DNA of 64,000 nt from Hydractinia symbiolongicarpus (GCF_029227915.1 NC_079877.1:6698001-6762000); one strand, 5' to 3'. Counted from the first letter of the stretch, positions 41,595 to 52,470 are shown. Notes: a model not told the origin generated them from the sequence alone. Numbers and translations are program-made.

Positions 41595-43080
41595 TTTCAT
41601 TTTTGATGAGACGCTGAATAAAAGAAGTTTAATCGCCGGCAAACGAAAACCTGCGATTTCCCGTAAATCCCGGACTCGGCCCGTATAGTCAAAAGTATAC
41701 AAAGAAAGTACCCAGGGAGTAAACTAATTTCCCAAACGATTTTTTAAATTATTATTTCACCACTAAAGCCCATGAGACTTGTAGTTTTTAAAAATGTTTT
41801 CATTTTTGATGAGACGCTGAATAAAAGAAGTTTAATCGCCGGCCAACGAAAACCCGCGATTTCCCGTAAATCTCGGACTCAGCCCGTATAGTCAAAAGTA
41901 TACAAAGAAAGTACCCAGGGAGTAAACTCATTTCTCGAACGATTTTTTAAATTATTTTTTCACCACTAAAACGCATGAGACTTGTAGTTTTCAGAAATCT
42001 TTTCATTTTTGATGAGACTCTTAATGAAAGTGGTTTAATGGCCGGCAAACGAAAACCTGCGATTTCCCGTAAATCCCGGACTCGGCCCGTATAGTCATAA
42101 GTATACAAAGAAAGTACCCAGGGTGTAAACTCATTTCTCCAACGACTTTTTAAATTATTTTTTCACCACTAAAACGCATGAGACTTGTAGTTTTCAAAAA
42201 TGTTTTCATTTTTGATGAGACGCTGAATAAAAGAAGTTTAATCGCCGGCAAACGAAAACCCGCGATTTCCCGTAAATCCCGGGCTTGGCCCGTATAGTCA
42301 AAAATATACAAAGAGAGTACCCAGGGAGTAAACTCATTTCCCGAACGATTTTTTAATTCATTTATTCACCACTAAAACGCATGAGACTTGTAGTTTTCAA
42401 AAATGTTTTCATTTTTGATGAGACGCTGAATAAAAGAAGTTTAATCGCCGGCAAACGAAAACCTGCGATTTCCCGTAAATCCCGGACTCGGCCCGTATAG
42501 TCAAAAGTATACAAAGAAAGTACCCAGGAAGTAAACTAATTTCCCAGAAGTGAACTCATTTCCCGAACGATTTTTTAAATTATTTTTTCACCACTAAAAC
42601 GCATGAGACTTGTAGTTTACAAAAATGTTTTCATTTTTGATGAGACGCTGAATAAAAGAAGTTTAATCGCCGGCAAACGAAAACCCGCGATCTCCCGTAA
42701 ATTCCGGACTCGGCCCGTATAGTCAAAAGTATACAAAGAAAGTACCAAGGAAGTAAACTCATTTCCCGAACGATTTTTTAAATTATTATTTCACCACTAA
42801 AACGCATGACACATGTAGTTTTCAAAAATGTTTTCAGTTTTGATGAGACGCTGAATAAAAGAAGTTTAATCCGCGGCAAACGAAAACACGCGATTTCCCG
42901 TAAATCCCGGACTCGGCCCATATAGTCAAAAGTATACAAAGAAAGTACCCAGGAAGTAAACTCATTTCCCGACCGATTTTTTAAATTATTTCTTCACCAC
43001 TAAAACGCATGAGACTTGTAGTTTTCAAAAATGTTTTCATTTTTGATGAGACGCTGAATAAAAGAAGTTTAATCGCCGGC
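41595..43080 (+). repeat. Higher-order block G, copy 1 (8 monomers carrying a 19-bp insertion)
   Basis: This block matches 43238-44723 at an offset of 1643 bp, which equals 8 x 203 plus 19. Shared marks are CGCCGGCCAACG, AATGGCCGGCAAAC, CGTATAGTCATAAG, the 19-bp partial duplication near 42540, and monomers with GACACATGTAG and AATCCGCGGCAAACG. It spans the change from the left to the right monomer class. Confidence 0.87.
42528..42546 (+). repeat. 19-bp internal duplication inside a monomer
   Basis: AAGTAAACTAATTTCCCAG is followed at once by AAGTGAACTCATTTCCCG, two passes through the same part of the monomer. This lengthens the unit to 222 bp. The same event is seen near 44171, at the 1643-bp offset. 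Confidence 0.85.
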
Positions 43081-43237
43081 AAACAAAAACCCGCGATCTC
43101 CCGTAAATTCCGGATTCGGCCCGTATAGTCAAAAGTATACAAAGAAAGTACCAAGGAAGTAAACTCATTTCCCGAACGATTTTTAAAATTATTATTTCAC
43201 CACTAAAACGCATGACACATGTAGTTTTCAAAATTGT

Positions 43238-44723
43238 TTTCAGTTTTGATGAGACGCTGAATAAAAGAAGTTTAATCGCCGGCAAACGAAAACCTGCGAT
43301 TTCCCGTAAATCCCGGACTCGGCCCGTATAGTCAAAAGTATACAAAGAAAGTACCCAGGGAGTAAACTAATTTCCCAAACGATTTTTTAAATTATTATTT
43401 CACCACTAAAGCCCATGAGACTTGTAGTTTTTAAAAATGTTTTCATTTTTGATGAGACGCTGAATAAAAGAAGTTTAATCGCCGGCCAACGAAAACCCGC
43501 GATTTCCCGTAAATCTCGGACTCAGCCCGTATAGTCAAAAGTATACAAAGAAAGTACCCAGGGAGTAAACTCATTTCTCGAACGATTTTTTAAATTATTT
43601 TTTCACCACTAAAACGCATGAGACTTGTAGTTTTCAGAAATCTTTTCATTTTTGATGAGACTCTTAATGAAAGTGGTTTAATGGCCGGCAAACGAAAACC
43701 TGCGATTTCCCGTAAATCCCGGACTCGGCCCGTATAGTCATAAGTATACAAAGAAAGTACCCAGGGTGTAAACTCATTTCTCCAACGACTTTTTAAATTA
43801 TTTTTTCACCACTAAAACGCATGAGACTTGTAGTTTTCAAAAATGTTTTCATTTTTGATGAGACGCTGAATAAAAGAAGTTTAATCGCCGGCAAACGAAA
43901 ACCCGCGATTTCCCGTAAATCCCGGGCTTGGCCCGTATAGTCAAAAATATACAAAGAGAGTACCCAGGGAGTAAACTCATTTCCCGAACGATTTTTTAAT
44001 TCATTTATTCACCACTAAAACGCATGAGACTTGTAGTTTTCAAAAATGTTTTCATTTTTGATGAGACGCTGAATAAAAGAAGTTTAATCGCCGGCAAACG
44101 AAAACCTGCGATTTCCAGTAAATCCCGGACTCGGCCCGTATAGTCAAAAGTATACAAAGAAAGTACCCAGGAAGTAAACTAATTTCCCAGAAGTGAACTC
44201 ATTTCCCGAACGATTTTTTAAATTATTTTTTCACCACTAAAACGCATGAGACTTGTAGTTTACAAAAATGTTTTCATTTTTGATGAGACGCTGAATAAAA
44301 GAAGTTTAATCGCCGGCAAACGAAAACCCGCGATCTCCCGTAAATTCCGGACTCGGCCCGTATAGTCAAAAGTATACAAAGAAAGTACCAAGGAAGTAAA
44401 CTCATTTCCCGAACGATTTTTTAAATTATTATTTCACCACTAAAACGCATGACACATGTAGTTTTCAAAAATGTTTTCAGTTTTGATGAGACGCTGAATA
44501 AAAGAAGTTTAATCCGCGGCAAACGAAAACCCGCGATTTCCCGTAAATCCCGGACTCGGCCCATATAGTCAAAAGTATACAAAGAAAGTACCCAGGAAGT
44601 AAACTCATTTCCCGACCGATTTTTTAAATTATTTCTTCACCACTAAAACGCATGAGACTTGTAGTTTTCAAAAATGTTTTCATTTTTGATGAGACGCTGA
44701 ATAAAAGAAGTTTAATCGCCGGC
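43238..44723 (+). repeat. Higher-order block G, copy 2
   Basis: This is the copy of 41595-43080 at an offset of 1643 bp, with isolated substitutions (GATTTCCAGTAAATC near 44111 against GATTTCCCGTAAATC near 42468). It reintroduces left-class monomers to the right of the first right-class monomers, so the class border is duplicated too. Confidence 0.87.
44171..44189 (+). repeat. 19-bp internal duplication, second copy
   Basis: This is the same 19-bp duplication as at 42528-42546, carried along with block G copy 2. Confidence 0.85.
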
Positions 44724-46169
44724 AAACAAAAACCCGCGCTCTCCCGTAAATCCCGGACTCCGCCCGTATAGTCAAAAGTATACAAAGAAAGTACCAAGGA
44801 AGTAAACTCATTTCCCGAACGATTTTTTAAATTATTTTTTCACCACTAAAACGCATGACACATGTAGTTTTCAAAAATGTTTTCAGTTTTGATGAGACGC
44901 TGAATAAAAGAAGTTTAATCGCCGGCAAACGAAAACCCGCGATCTCCCGTAAATTCCGGATTCGGCCCGTATAGTCAAAAGTATACAAAGAAAGTACCAA
45001 GGAAGTAAACTCATTTCCCGAACGATTTTTTAAATTATTATTTCACCACTAAAACGCATGACACATGTAGTTTTCAAAATTGTTTTCAGTTTTGATGAGA
45101 CGCTGAATAAAAGAAGTTTAATCCGCGGCAAACGAAAACCCGCGATTTCCCGTAAATCCGGGACTCGGCCCATATAGTCCAAAGTATACAAAGAAAGTAC
45201 CCAGAAAGTAAACTCATTTCCCGAACGATTTTTTAAATTATTTTTTCACCGCTAAAACGCATGACACATGTAGTTTTCAAAAATGTTTTCAGTTTTGATG
45301 AGACGCTGAATAAAAGAAGTTTAATCGGCGGCAAACGAAAACCCGCGATTTGCCGTAAATCCCGGACTCGGCCCATATAGTCAAAAGTATACAAAGAAAG
45401 TACCCAGGAAGTAAACTCATTTCCCGACCGATTTTTTAAATTATTTCTTCACCACTAAAACGCATGAGACTTGTAGTTTTCAAAAATATTTTCATTTTTG
45501 ATGAGACGCTGAATAAAAGAAGTTTAATCGCCGGCAAACAAAAACCCGCGATCTCCCGTAAATCCTGGACGCCGCCCGTATAGTCAAAAGTATACAAAGA
45601 AAGTACCAAGGAAGTAACTCATTTCCCGAACGATTTTTTAAATTATTTTTTCACCACTAAAACGCATGACACATGTAGTTTTCAAAAATGTTTTCAGTTT
45701 TGATGAGACGCTGAATAAAAGAAGTTTAATCGCCGGCAAACGAAAACCCGCGATCTCCCGTAAATTCCGGACTCGGCCCGTATAGTCAAAAGTATACAAA
45801 GAAAGTACCAAGGAAGTAAACTCATTTCTCGAACGATTTTTTAAATTATTATTTCACCACTAAAACGCATGACACATGTAGTTTTCAAAATTGTTTTTAG
45901 TTTTGATGAGACGCTGAATAAAAGAAGTTTAATCCGCGGCAAACGAAAACCCGCGATTTCCCGTAAATCCCGGACTCGGCCCATATAGTCCAAAGTATAC
46001 AAAGAAAGTACCCAGAAAGTAAACTCATTTCCCGAACGATTTTTTAAATTATTTTTTCACCACTAAAACGCATGACACATGTAGTTTTCAAAAATGTTTT
46101 CAGTTTTGATGAGACGCTGAATAAAAGAAGTTTAATCGGCGGCAAACGAAAACCCGCGATTTGCCGTAA
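44530..46169 (+). repeat. Tandem pair of four-monomer repeats (811 bp each)
   Basis: 44530-45340 and 45341-46151 follow each other head to tail at an offset of 811 bp, and the match continues to about 46169. Shared marks are GACCGATTTTTT, CTTCACCACTAAAACGC, CGCGATCTCCCG or CGCGCTCTCCCG, CAAAATTGTTTT, GTCCAAAGTATAC, CCCAGAAAGTAAAC and ATTTGCCGTAAATC. The two copies differ at more positions than the left-zone blocks do. Confidence 0.75.
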
Positions 46170-48299
46170 ATCCCAGACTCGGCCCGTATAGTCAAAAGTA
46201 TACAAAGAAAGTACCCAGGAAGTAAACTCATTTCCCGAACGACTTTTTTAATTATTTATTCACCACTCAAACGCATGAGACATGTAGTTTTCAATAATGT
46301 TTTCAGTTTTGATGAGACGCTGAATAAAAGAAGTTTAATCGCCGGCAAACGGAAACCCGCGATTTCCCGTAAATCCCGGACTCGGCCCATATAGTCAAAA
46401 GTATACAAAGAAAGTACCCAGGAAGTGAACTCATTTCCCGAACGATTTTTTAAATTATTTTTTCACCACTAAAACGCATGAGACTTGTAGTTTTCAAAAA
46501 TGTTTTCATTTTTGATGAGACGCTGAATAAAAGAAGTTTAATCGCCGGCAAACGAAAACCTGCTATTTCCCGTAAATCCCGGACTCGGCCCATATAGTCA
46601 AAAGTATACAAAGAAAGTACCCAGGAAGTGAACTCATTTCCCGAACGATTTTTTAAATTATTTTTTCACCACTAAAACGCATGAGACTTGTAGTTTTCAA
46701 AAATGTTTTCATTTTTGATGAGACGCTGAATAAAGGAAGTTTAATCGCCGGCAAACGAAAACCCGCGATCTCCCGTAAATCCCGGACTCGGCCCGTATAG
46801 TCAAAAGTATACAAAGAAAGTACCAAGGAAGTAAACTCATTTCCCGAACGATTGTTTAAATTATTTTTTCACCACTAAAACGCATGACACATGTAGTTTT
46901 CAAAAATGTTTTCAGTTTTGATGAGACGCTGAATAAAAGAAGTTTAATCGGCGGCAAACGAAAACCCGCGATTTCCCGTAAATCCCGGACTCGGCCTGTA
47001 TAGTCAAAAGTATACAAAGAAAGTACCCAGGAAGTAAACTCATTTCCCGAACGATTTTTTAAATTATTTTTTCACCACTCAAACGCATGAGACATGTAGT
47101 TTTCAATAATGTTTTCAGTTTTGATGAGACGCTGAATAAAAGAAGTTTAGACGCCGGCAAACGAAAACCCGCGATTTCCCGTAAATCCCGGACTCGGCCC
47201 GTATAGTCAAAAGTATACAAAGAAAGTACCCAGGGAGTAAACTCATTTCCCGAACGATTTTTTGAATTATTTTTTCACCACTAAAACGCATGAGACATGC
47301 AGCTTTCAAAAATGTTTTCAGTTTTGATGAGACGCTGAATAAAAGAAGTTTAATAGCCGGCAAACGAAAACCCGCTACTTCCACTAAATCCTGGCCACGA
47401 CCCGTATAGTCAAAAGTATACAAAGAAAATACCCAGGAAGTAAACTCATTTCCCGAACGATTTTTTAAATTATTTTTTCACCACTAAAACGCATGAGACA
47501 TGTAGTTTTCAAATATGTTTTCAGTTTTGATGAGACGCTGAATAAAAGAAGTTTAATCGCCGGCAAACGAAAACCTGCGATTTCCCTTAAATCCCGGACT
47601 CGGCCCGTATTGTCAAAAGTATACAAAGAAAGTACCCAGGGAGTAAACTCATTGCCCGAACGATTTTTTAAATTATTTTTTCAGCACTAAAACGCTGGAG
47701 ACATGTAGTTTTCAAAAATGTTTTCAGTTTTGATGAGACGCTGAATAAAAGAAGTTTAATCGCCGGCAAACGAAAACAAGCGATTACCCGTAAATCCCGG
47801 ACTCAGCCCGTATTGTCAAAAGTATACAAAGAAAGTACCCAGGGAGTAAACTCATTTCCCGAACGATTTTTTAAATTATTTTTTCAGCACTAAAACGCAG
47901 GACACATGTAGTTTTCAAAAATGTTTTCAGTTTTGATGAGACGCTGAATAAAAGAAGTTTAATCTCCGGTAAACGAAAACCCGCGATTTCCAGTAAATCC
48001 TGGACTCGGCCCGTATAGTCAGAAGTATACAAAGAAAGTACCCAGGGAGTAAACTCATTTCCCGAACGATTTTTTAAATTATTTTTTCACCAGTAAAACG
48101 CATGAGATTTGTAGTTTTTTAAAATGTTTTCATTTTTGATGAGACGCTGAATAAAAGAAGTTTAATCGCCGGCAAACGAAAACCTGCGATTTCCCGTAAA
48201 TCCCGGACTCGGCCCGTATTGTCAAAAGTATACAAAGAAAGTACCCAGGGAGTAAACTCATTTCCCGAACGATTTTTTAAATTATATTTTCACCACTAA

Positions 48300-48500
48300 A
48301 ACGCATGAGACATGTAGTTTTCAAAAATGTTTTCAGTTTTGATGAGACGCTGAATAAAAGAAGTTTAATCGCCGGCAAACGAAAACCCGCGATTTCCCGT
48401 AAATGCCGGACTCTGCCCGTATGGTCAAAAGTATACTTAGAAAGTACCCAGGAAGTAAACTCATTTCCCGAACAATTTTTTAAATTATTTTTTCACCAGT
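48300..48500 (+). repeat. Monomer resembling the empty site of the 3.2 kb insertion
   Basis: This intact monomer contains AATGCCGGACTCTGCCCGTA, then TGGTCAAAAGTATACTTAG and CCCGAACAATTTTTTAAA. The DNA left of the insertion (to 51470) carries the first of these marks, and the DNA right of it (from 54661) carries TATACTTAG and CGAACAATTTTTT. Joined in order, the two flanks would recreate a monomer of this type with at most a one-base difference at the junction. Confidence 0.7.
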
Positions 48501-51486
48501 AAAACGCATGAGACATGTAGTTTTCAAAAATGTTTTCATTTTTGATGAGACGCTGAATAAAAGAAGTTTAATCGCCCGCAAACGAAAACCTGCGATTTCC
48601 CGTAAATCCCGGACTCGGCCCGTATAGTCAAAAGTATACAAAGAAAGTACCCAGGGAGTAAACTCATTTCCCGAACGATTTTTTAAATTATTTTTTCACC
48701 AGTAAAACGCATGAGACATGTAGTTTTCAAAAATGTTTTCATTTTTGATGAGACGCTGAATAAAAGAAGTTTAATCGCCCGCAAACGAAAACCTGCAATT
48801 TCCCGTAAATCCCGGACTCGGCCCGTATAGTCAAAAGTATACAAAGAAAGTACCCAGGAAGTAAACTCATTTCCCGAACGATTTTTTAAATTATTTTTTC
48901 ACCACTAAAACGCATGAGACATGTAGTTTTCTAAAATGCTTTCAGTTTTGATGCAACGCTGAATAAAAGAAGTTTAATCGCCGGCAAACGAAAACCCGCG
49001 ATTTCCTGTAAATCACGGACTCGGCCCGTATAGTCAAAAGTATACAAAGAAAGTACCCAGCGAGTAAACTCATTTCCCGAACGATTTTTCAAATTATTTT
49101 TTCAGCACTAAAACGCATGAGACATGTAGTTTTCAAAAATGTTTTCAGTTTGGATGAGACGCTGAATAAAAGAAGTTTAATCGCCGGCAAACGAAAACCC
49201 GCGATTTCCCGTAAATCCTGGACTCGGCCCGTATAGTCAGAAGTATACAAAGAAAGTACCCAGGGAGTAAACTCATTTCCCGAACGATTTTTTAAATTAT
49301 TTTTTCACCAGTAAAACGCATGAGACTTTTAGTTTTTAAAAATATTTTCATTTTTGATGAGACGCTGAATAAAAGAAGTTTAATCGCCGGCAAACGAAAA
49401 CCTGCGATTTCCCGTAAATCCTGGCCACGACCCGTATAGTCAAAAGTATACAAAGAAAGTACCCAGGGAGTAAACTCATTTCCTGAACGATTTTTTAAAT
49501 TATGTTTTCACCATTAAAACGCATGAGACATGTAGTTTTCAAAAATGTTTTCATTTTTGATGAGACGCTGAATAAAAGAAGTTTAATCGTCGGCAAACGA
49601 AAAACCTCGATTTCCCGTAAATCCCGGACTCGGCCCGTATAGTCAAAAGTATACAAAGAAAGTACCCAGTGAGTAAACTCATTTCTCGAACGATTTTTAA
49701 AATTATTTTTTCACCACTAAAACGCATGAGACTTGTAGTTTTCAAAAATGTTTCCATTTTTGATGAGACGCTGAATAAAAGACGTTTAATCGCCGGCAAA
49801 CGAAAACGCGCGATTTCCCCTAAATCCTGGCCACGACCCGTATATTCAAAAGTATACAAAGAAAGTACCCAGGGAGTAAACTCATTTCCCGAACGATTTT
49901 TTAAATTATTTTTTCACCACTAAAACGCATGAGACATGTAGTTTTCAAAAATGTTTTCAGTTTTGATGAGACGCTGAATAACAGAAGTTTAATCGCCGGC
50001 AAACGAAAACCCGCGATTTCCCGTATATCCTGGACTTGGCCCGTATAGTCAAAAGTATACAAAGAAAGTACCCAGGGAGTAAACTCATTTCCCGAACGAT
50101 TTTTTAAATTATTTTTTACCACTAAAACGCATGAGACTTGTAGTTTTCAAAAATGTTTTCATGTTTGATGAGACGCTGAATAAAAGAAGTTTAATCGCCG
50201 GCAAACGAAAACCCGCGATTTCCCCTAAATCCTGGCCACGACCCGTATAGTCAAAAGTATACAAAGAAAGTACCCAGGGAGTAAACTCATTTCCTGATCG
50301 ATTTTTTAAATTATTTTTTCACCACTAAAACGCATGAGACATGTAGTTTTCAAAAAAAATTTTATTTTTGATGAGACGCTGAATAAAAAAAGTTTAATCG
50401 TCGGCAAACGAAAAACCTTGATTTCCCGTAAATCCCGGACTCCGCCCGTATAGTCAAAAGTATACAAAGAAAGTACCCAGGGAGTAAACTTATTTCCCGT
50501 ACGATTTTTTAAATTATTTTTTCACCACTAAAACACATGAGACTTGTAGTTTTCAAAAATGTTTTCATTTTTGATGAGACGCTGAATAAAAGAAGTTTAA
50601 TCGCCGGCAAACCAAAACCCGCGATTTCCCGTAAATCCCAGACTCGACCCGTATAGTCAAAAGTATACAAAGAAAGTTCCCAGGAAGTAAACTCATTTCC
50701 CGAACGATTTTTTAAATTATTTTTTCACCACTAAAACGCATGAGACATGTAGTTTTCAAAAATGTTTTCAGTTTTGATGAGACGCTGAATAAAAGAAGTT
50801 TAATCGCCGGCAAACGAAAACCCGCGATTTCCCGTAAATGCCGGACTCGGCCCGTATAGTCAAAAGTATTCAAAGAAAGTACCCAGGAAGTAAACTCATT
50901 TCTCGAACAATTTTTTAAATTATTTTTTCACCACTAAAACGCATGAGACATGTAGTTTTCAAAAATGTTTTCAGTTTTGATGAGACGCTGAATAAAAGAA
51001 GTTTAATCGCCGGCAAACGAAAACCCGCGATTTCAAGAAATCCTGGACTCGGCCCGTATAGTCAAAAGTATTCAAAGAAAGTACCCAGGAAGTAAACTCA
51101 TTTCTCGAACAATTTTTTAAATTATTTTTTCACCACTAAAACGCATGAGACATGTAGTTTTCAAAAATGTTTTCAGTTTTGATGAGACGCTGAATAAAAG
51201 AAGTTTAATCGCCGGCAAACGAAAACCTGCGATTTCCCGTAAATCCCGGACTCGGCCCGTATTGTCAAAAGTATACAAAGAAAGTACCCAGGGAGTAAAC
51301 TCATTTCCCGAACGATTTTTTAAATTATTTTTTCACCACTAAAACGCATGAGACATGTAGTTTTCAAAAATGTTTTCAGTTTTGATGAGACGCTGAATAA
51401 AAGAAGTTTAATCGCCGGCAAACGAAAACCCGCGATTTCCCGTAAATGCCGGACTCTGCCCGTATAGTCATCAATATAGAAAGAGT

Positions 51487-51495
51487 TGCGGAGAG
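51487..51495 (+). repeat. Candidate left terminal inverted repeat, TGCGGAGAG
   Basis: This is an exact reverse complement of the last nine bases of the insertion (54652-54660). Similarity does not extend convincingly inward (GTTGCC here against AAGCGG on the other side). Because it lies 16 bp inside the visible satellite edge, the assignment is tentative. Confidence 0.4.
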
Positions 51496-51725
51496 GTTGC
51501 CAAGGCAAAGGCATTAAGCACGGCAAGGAAAGGGCAAAGGCAGGCAAGGAAACAGGAAGAGGAATCAGGAAGGCAGGGGTGGGTAAGGCATGGTAGGCAC
51601 AGGCATTGGAGGCACAGGCAAGGACATAGTAGGAAGGCACCAGAAAAGGCATAGGAAGGGTAGGCAAAGAAAGGCACGGTCAGTGCTGGCAAGGAAATGG
51701 AACGGCAAGGCAGGGGTGCATGACT
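51496..51725. repeat. Purine-rich GGCA/AGGAA low-complexity block
   Basis: About 230 bp are built from loosely repeated pieces such as GGCAAGG, GGCACAGG, AAGGCA and GGTAGGCA, almost without T on the plus strand. There is strong purine strand asymmetry against the AT-rich surroundings. It looks like a degenerate minisatellite. Open frames of 63-115 codons here are products of the low complexity (pyrimidine-rich on the other strand giving Pro, Leu, Cys and Ala runs), and some begin inside the adjoining satellite. I reject them as genes. Confidence 0.7.
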
Positions 51726-51745
51726 TTAATAGAAAATATCCACCT

Positions 51746-51760
51746 TACAACTCAAAGATT
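51746..51760 (+). repeat. 15-bp direct repeat, copy 1
   Basis: TACAACTCAAAGATT occurs here and again at 52211-52225. The 450 bp between them are AT-rich, without a recognisable gene. Just before the second copy is a run of ten C. The pair could be a target-site duplication around a nested insertion, or chance. Confidence 0.5.
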
Positions 51761-52198
51761 GTGTATACTCAATATATCTAAGATAAGTATCATATTAGTC
51801 CAGGAGTATAGAAAGTATTGAGGTGCAAATATTTCAAATTCAATATCTCAAAAAAAGTCTCAAATTTATCTCAGGTCAATATACAGTGAATCATGTTAGT
51901 CATGTTAGCAGAATTATGTGCCATTACAAGTATTTAAACAATCGGTCATAACGCCATATGATTTTTTGATAAATCTGAGATTAAATTGATTCCAATGACA
52001 ACAACATTAAAAAGTCAAGATATTGAAATAATCAGAGAAGTCCACGAGAAAGGCAAAAAAAATTTAAAACACGCCTTTTTTAGTTTCTTGTGCCTACCAG
52101 GTATGTCAACACAAAACTTTTTAACATAAAGTGATAGATCTATTACAAAAAACAAAGCACTTGGGCTCTATAAATGAAAGTGATAAATGTATGCAACT
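51761..52198. other. AT-rich stretch without recognised feature
   Basis: I see no open frame of note and no RNA gene. The only small structure is CATGTTAGT repeated as CATGTTAGC near 51892-51909. Confidence 0.5.
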
Positions 52199-52210
52199 CC
52201 CCCCCCCCTC

Positions 52211-52225
52211 TACAACTCAAAGATT
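52211..52225 (+). repeat. 15-bp direct repeat, copy 2
   Basis: This is an exact second copy of 51746-51760. The sequence just upstream is a C10 run (52199-52208) followed by TC. Confidence 0.5.
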
Positions 52226-52280
52226 ACCTATTATATGAAAGCCTGGTTGTTGTAGGTGCAAGATAATTATGTTTTTCCTA

Positions 52281-52348
52281 GCCCTGTCCAGGATTCGAAC
52301 CTGGATTTCTCATTTGCATGAGTGTCATAGCCATTAGACCAGCAAGGG
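52281..52348 (-). tRNA. tRNA-like sequence (probable tRNA pseudogene or tRNA-derived SINE head)
   Basis: On the minus strand this reads as a 68-nt tRNA-like unit. It has an exact A box (TGGTCTAATGG) and an exact B box (GGTTCGAATCC). The T arm is perfect, with CCAGG pairing CCTGG around TTCGAAT. The D stem GTCT/TGAC has one mismatch. The acceptor CCCTTGC/ACAGGGC has its outer and inner pairs broken and one G-U. The anticodon arm is CTCAT/ATGAG with only a 4-nt loop (GCAA), three short of normal, so no anticodon can be assigned. There is no T-run terminator directly downstream. A working tRNA is unlikely. A relic or a Pol III-promoted SINE head fits better, but I could not define a SINE body or tail. 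Confidence 0.6.
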
Positions 52349-52437
52349 ATAAATCTATATATATACAAAACTTTACAGGTGAACATTATTTACACTTAGG
52401 AATTTACAGCACACAGCGTAGTTAATTAACCTTGTGC

Positions 52438-52470
52438 TGGTTAAGCCACAAGTAACTGTGTTACCTGGCG
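52438..52470 (+). repeat. Inverted repeat arm 1
   Basis: This segment, around CCACAAGTAACTG and TTACCTGGCG, pairs in reverse complement with 53515-53547 (CGCCAGGTG, AGTTACTTGTGAC). Weaker similarity continues inward for about 60 bp (GAAAACTGTACCACAC against the complement of GTGGCACAGTTTAC). The arms are about 1 kb apart and diverged by roughly a fifth by eye. This could be a decayed foldback or the ends of a nested element. Confidence 0.6.

Larger units (their letters stand above)
1..51470 (+). repeat. 203-bp tandem satellite array, left block (about 253 monomers)
   Basis: Landmarks such as CATGAGACTTGTAG, GATGAGACGCTGAATAAAAG, CGCCGGCAAACG and AAAGTATACAAAGAAAGTACC recur every 203 bp, always in the same order and orientation. 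A consensus built by hand is exactly 203 bp. It has about 77 G+C bases and 13 CpG sites, most of them in a core of roughly 110 bp, and an AT-rich linker (TTTTTTAAATTATTTTTTC). Two sub-variants alternate: GGACTCGGCCCGTATAGTCAA and GGGCTTGGCCCGTATAGTCG. The unit is close to a nucleosome repeat length, which is typical of centromeric or heterochromatic satellites; that role is inference. The array starts before position 1. No coding role is supported, because open frames on both strands rotate by two bases per unit. Confidence 0.97.
42800..51470 (+). repeat. Right-class satellite zone (ACATGTAG / TCAGTTTTGATG monomers)
   Basis: From about 42.8 kb most monomers read GACACATGTAG or GAGACATGTAG in place of GAGACTTGTAG, and TTTTCAGTTTTGATG in place of TTTTCATTTTTGATG. 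Neighbouring units differ more from each other than in the left zone, and long near-identical blocks become rare. Some units have lost the TAG in GTATAGTC (for example GTATTGTC near 47610), which gives 65-codon plus-strand frames that I treat as chance. Left-class units remain mixed in. I read this as older satellite toward an array edge. Confidence 0.75.

Noticed and set aside
1-51470. CRISPR-like array
   Set aside because: The whole 203-bp unit is conserved, with no alternation of short constant repeats and unique spacers, and the context is eukaryotic satellite.
1-51470. CENP-B box in the monomer
   Set aside because: The nearest string on the minus strand, TTCGTTTGCCGGCGA, has the TTCG half but lacks the needed A and the CGGG half. 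Other strings fit worse.
51320-51781. Open frames of 115, 73 and 63 codons at the left border of the insertion
   Set aside because: They begin in satellite or lie in the purine-rich low-complexity block. The composition is repetitive and unlike a folded protein, and no family is recognisable.
52281-52348. Functional tRNA gene
   Set aside because: The anticodon loop is three bases short, acceptor pairs 1-72 and 7-66 are mismatched, and no T-run terminator follows closely.
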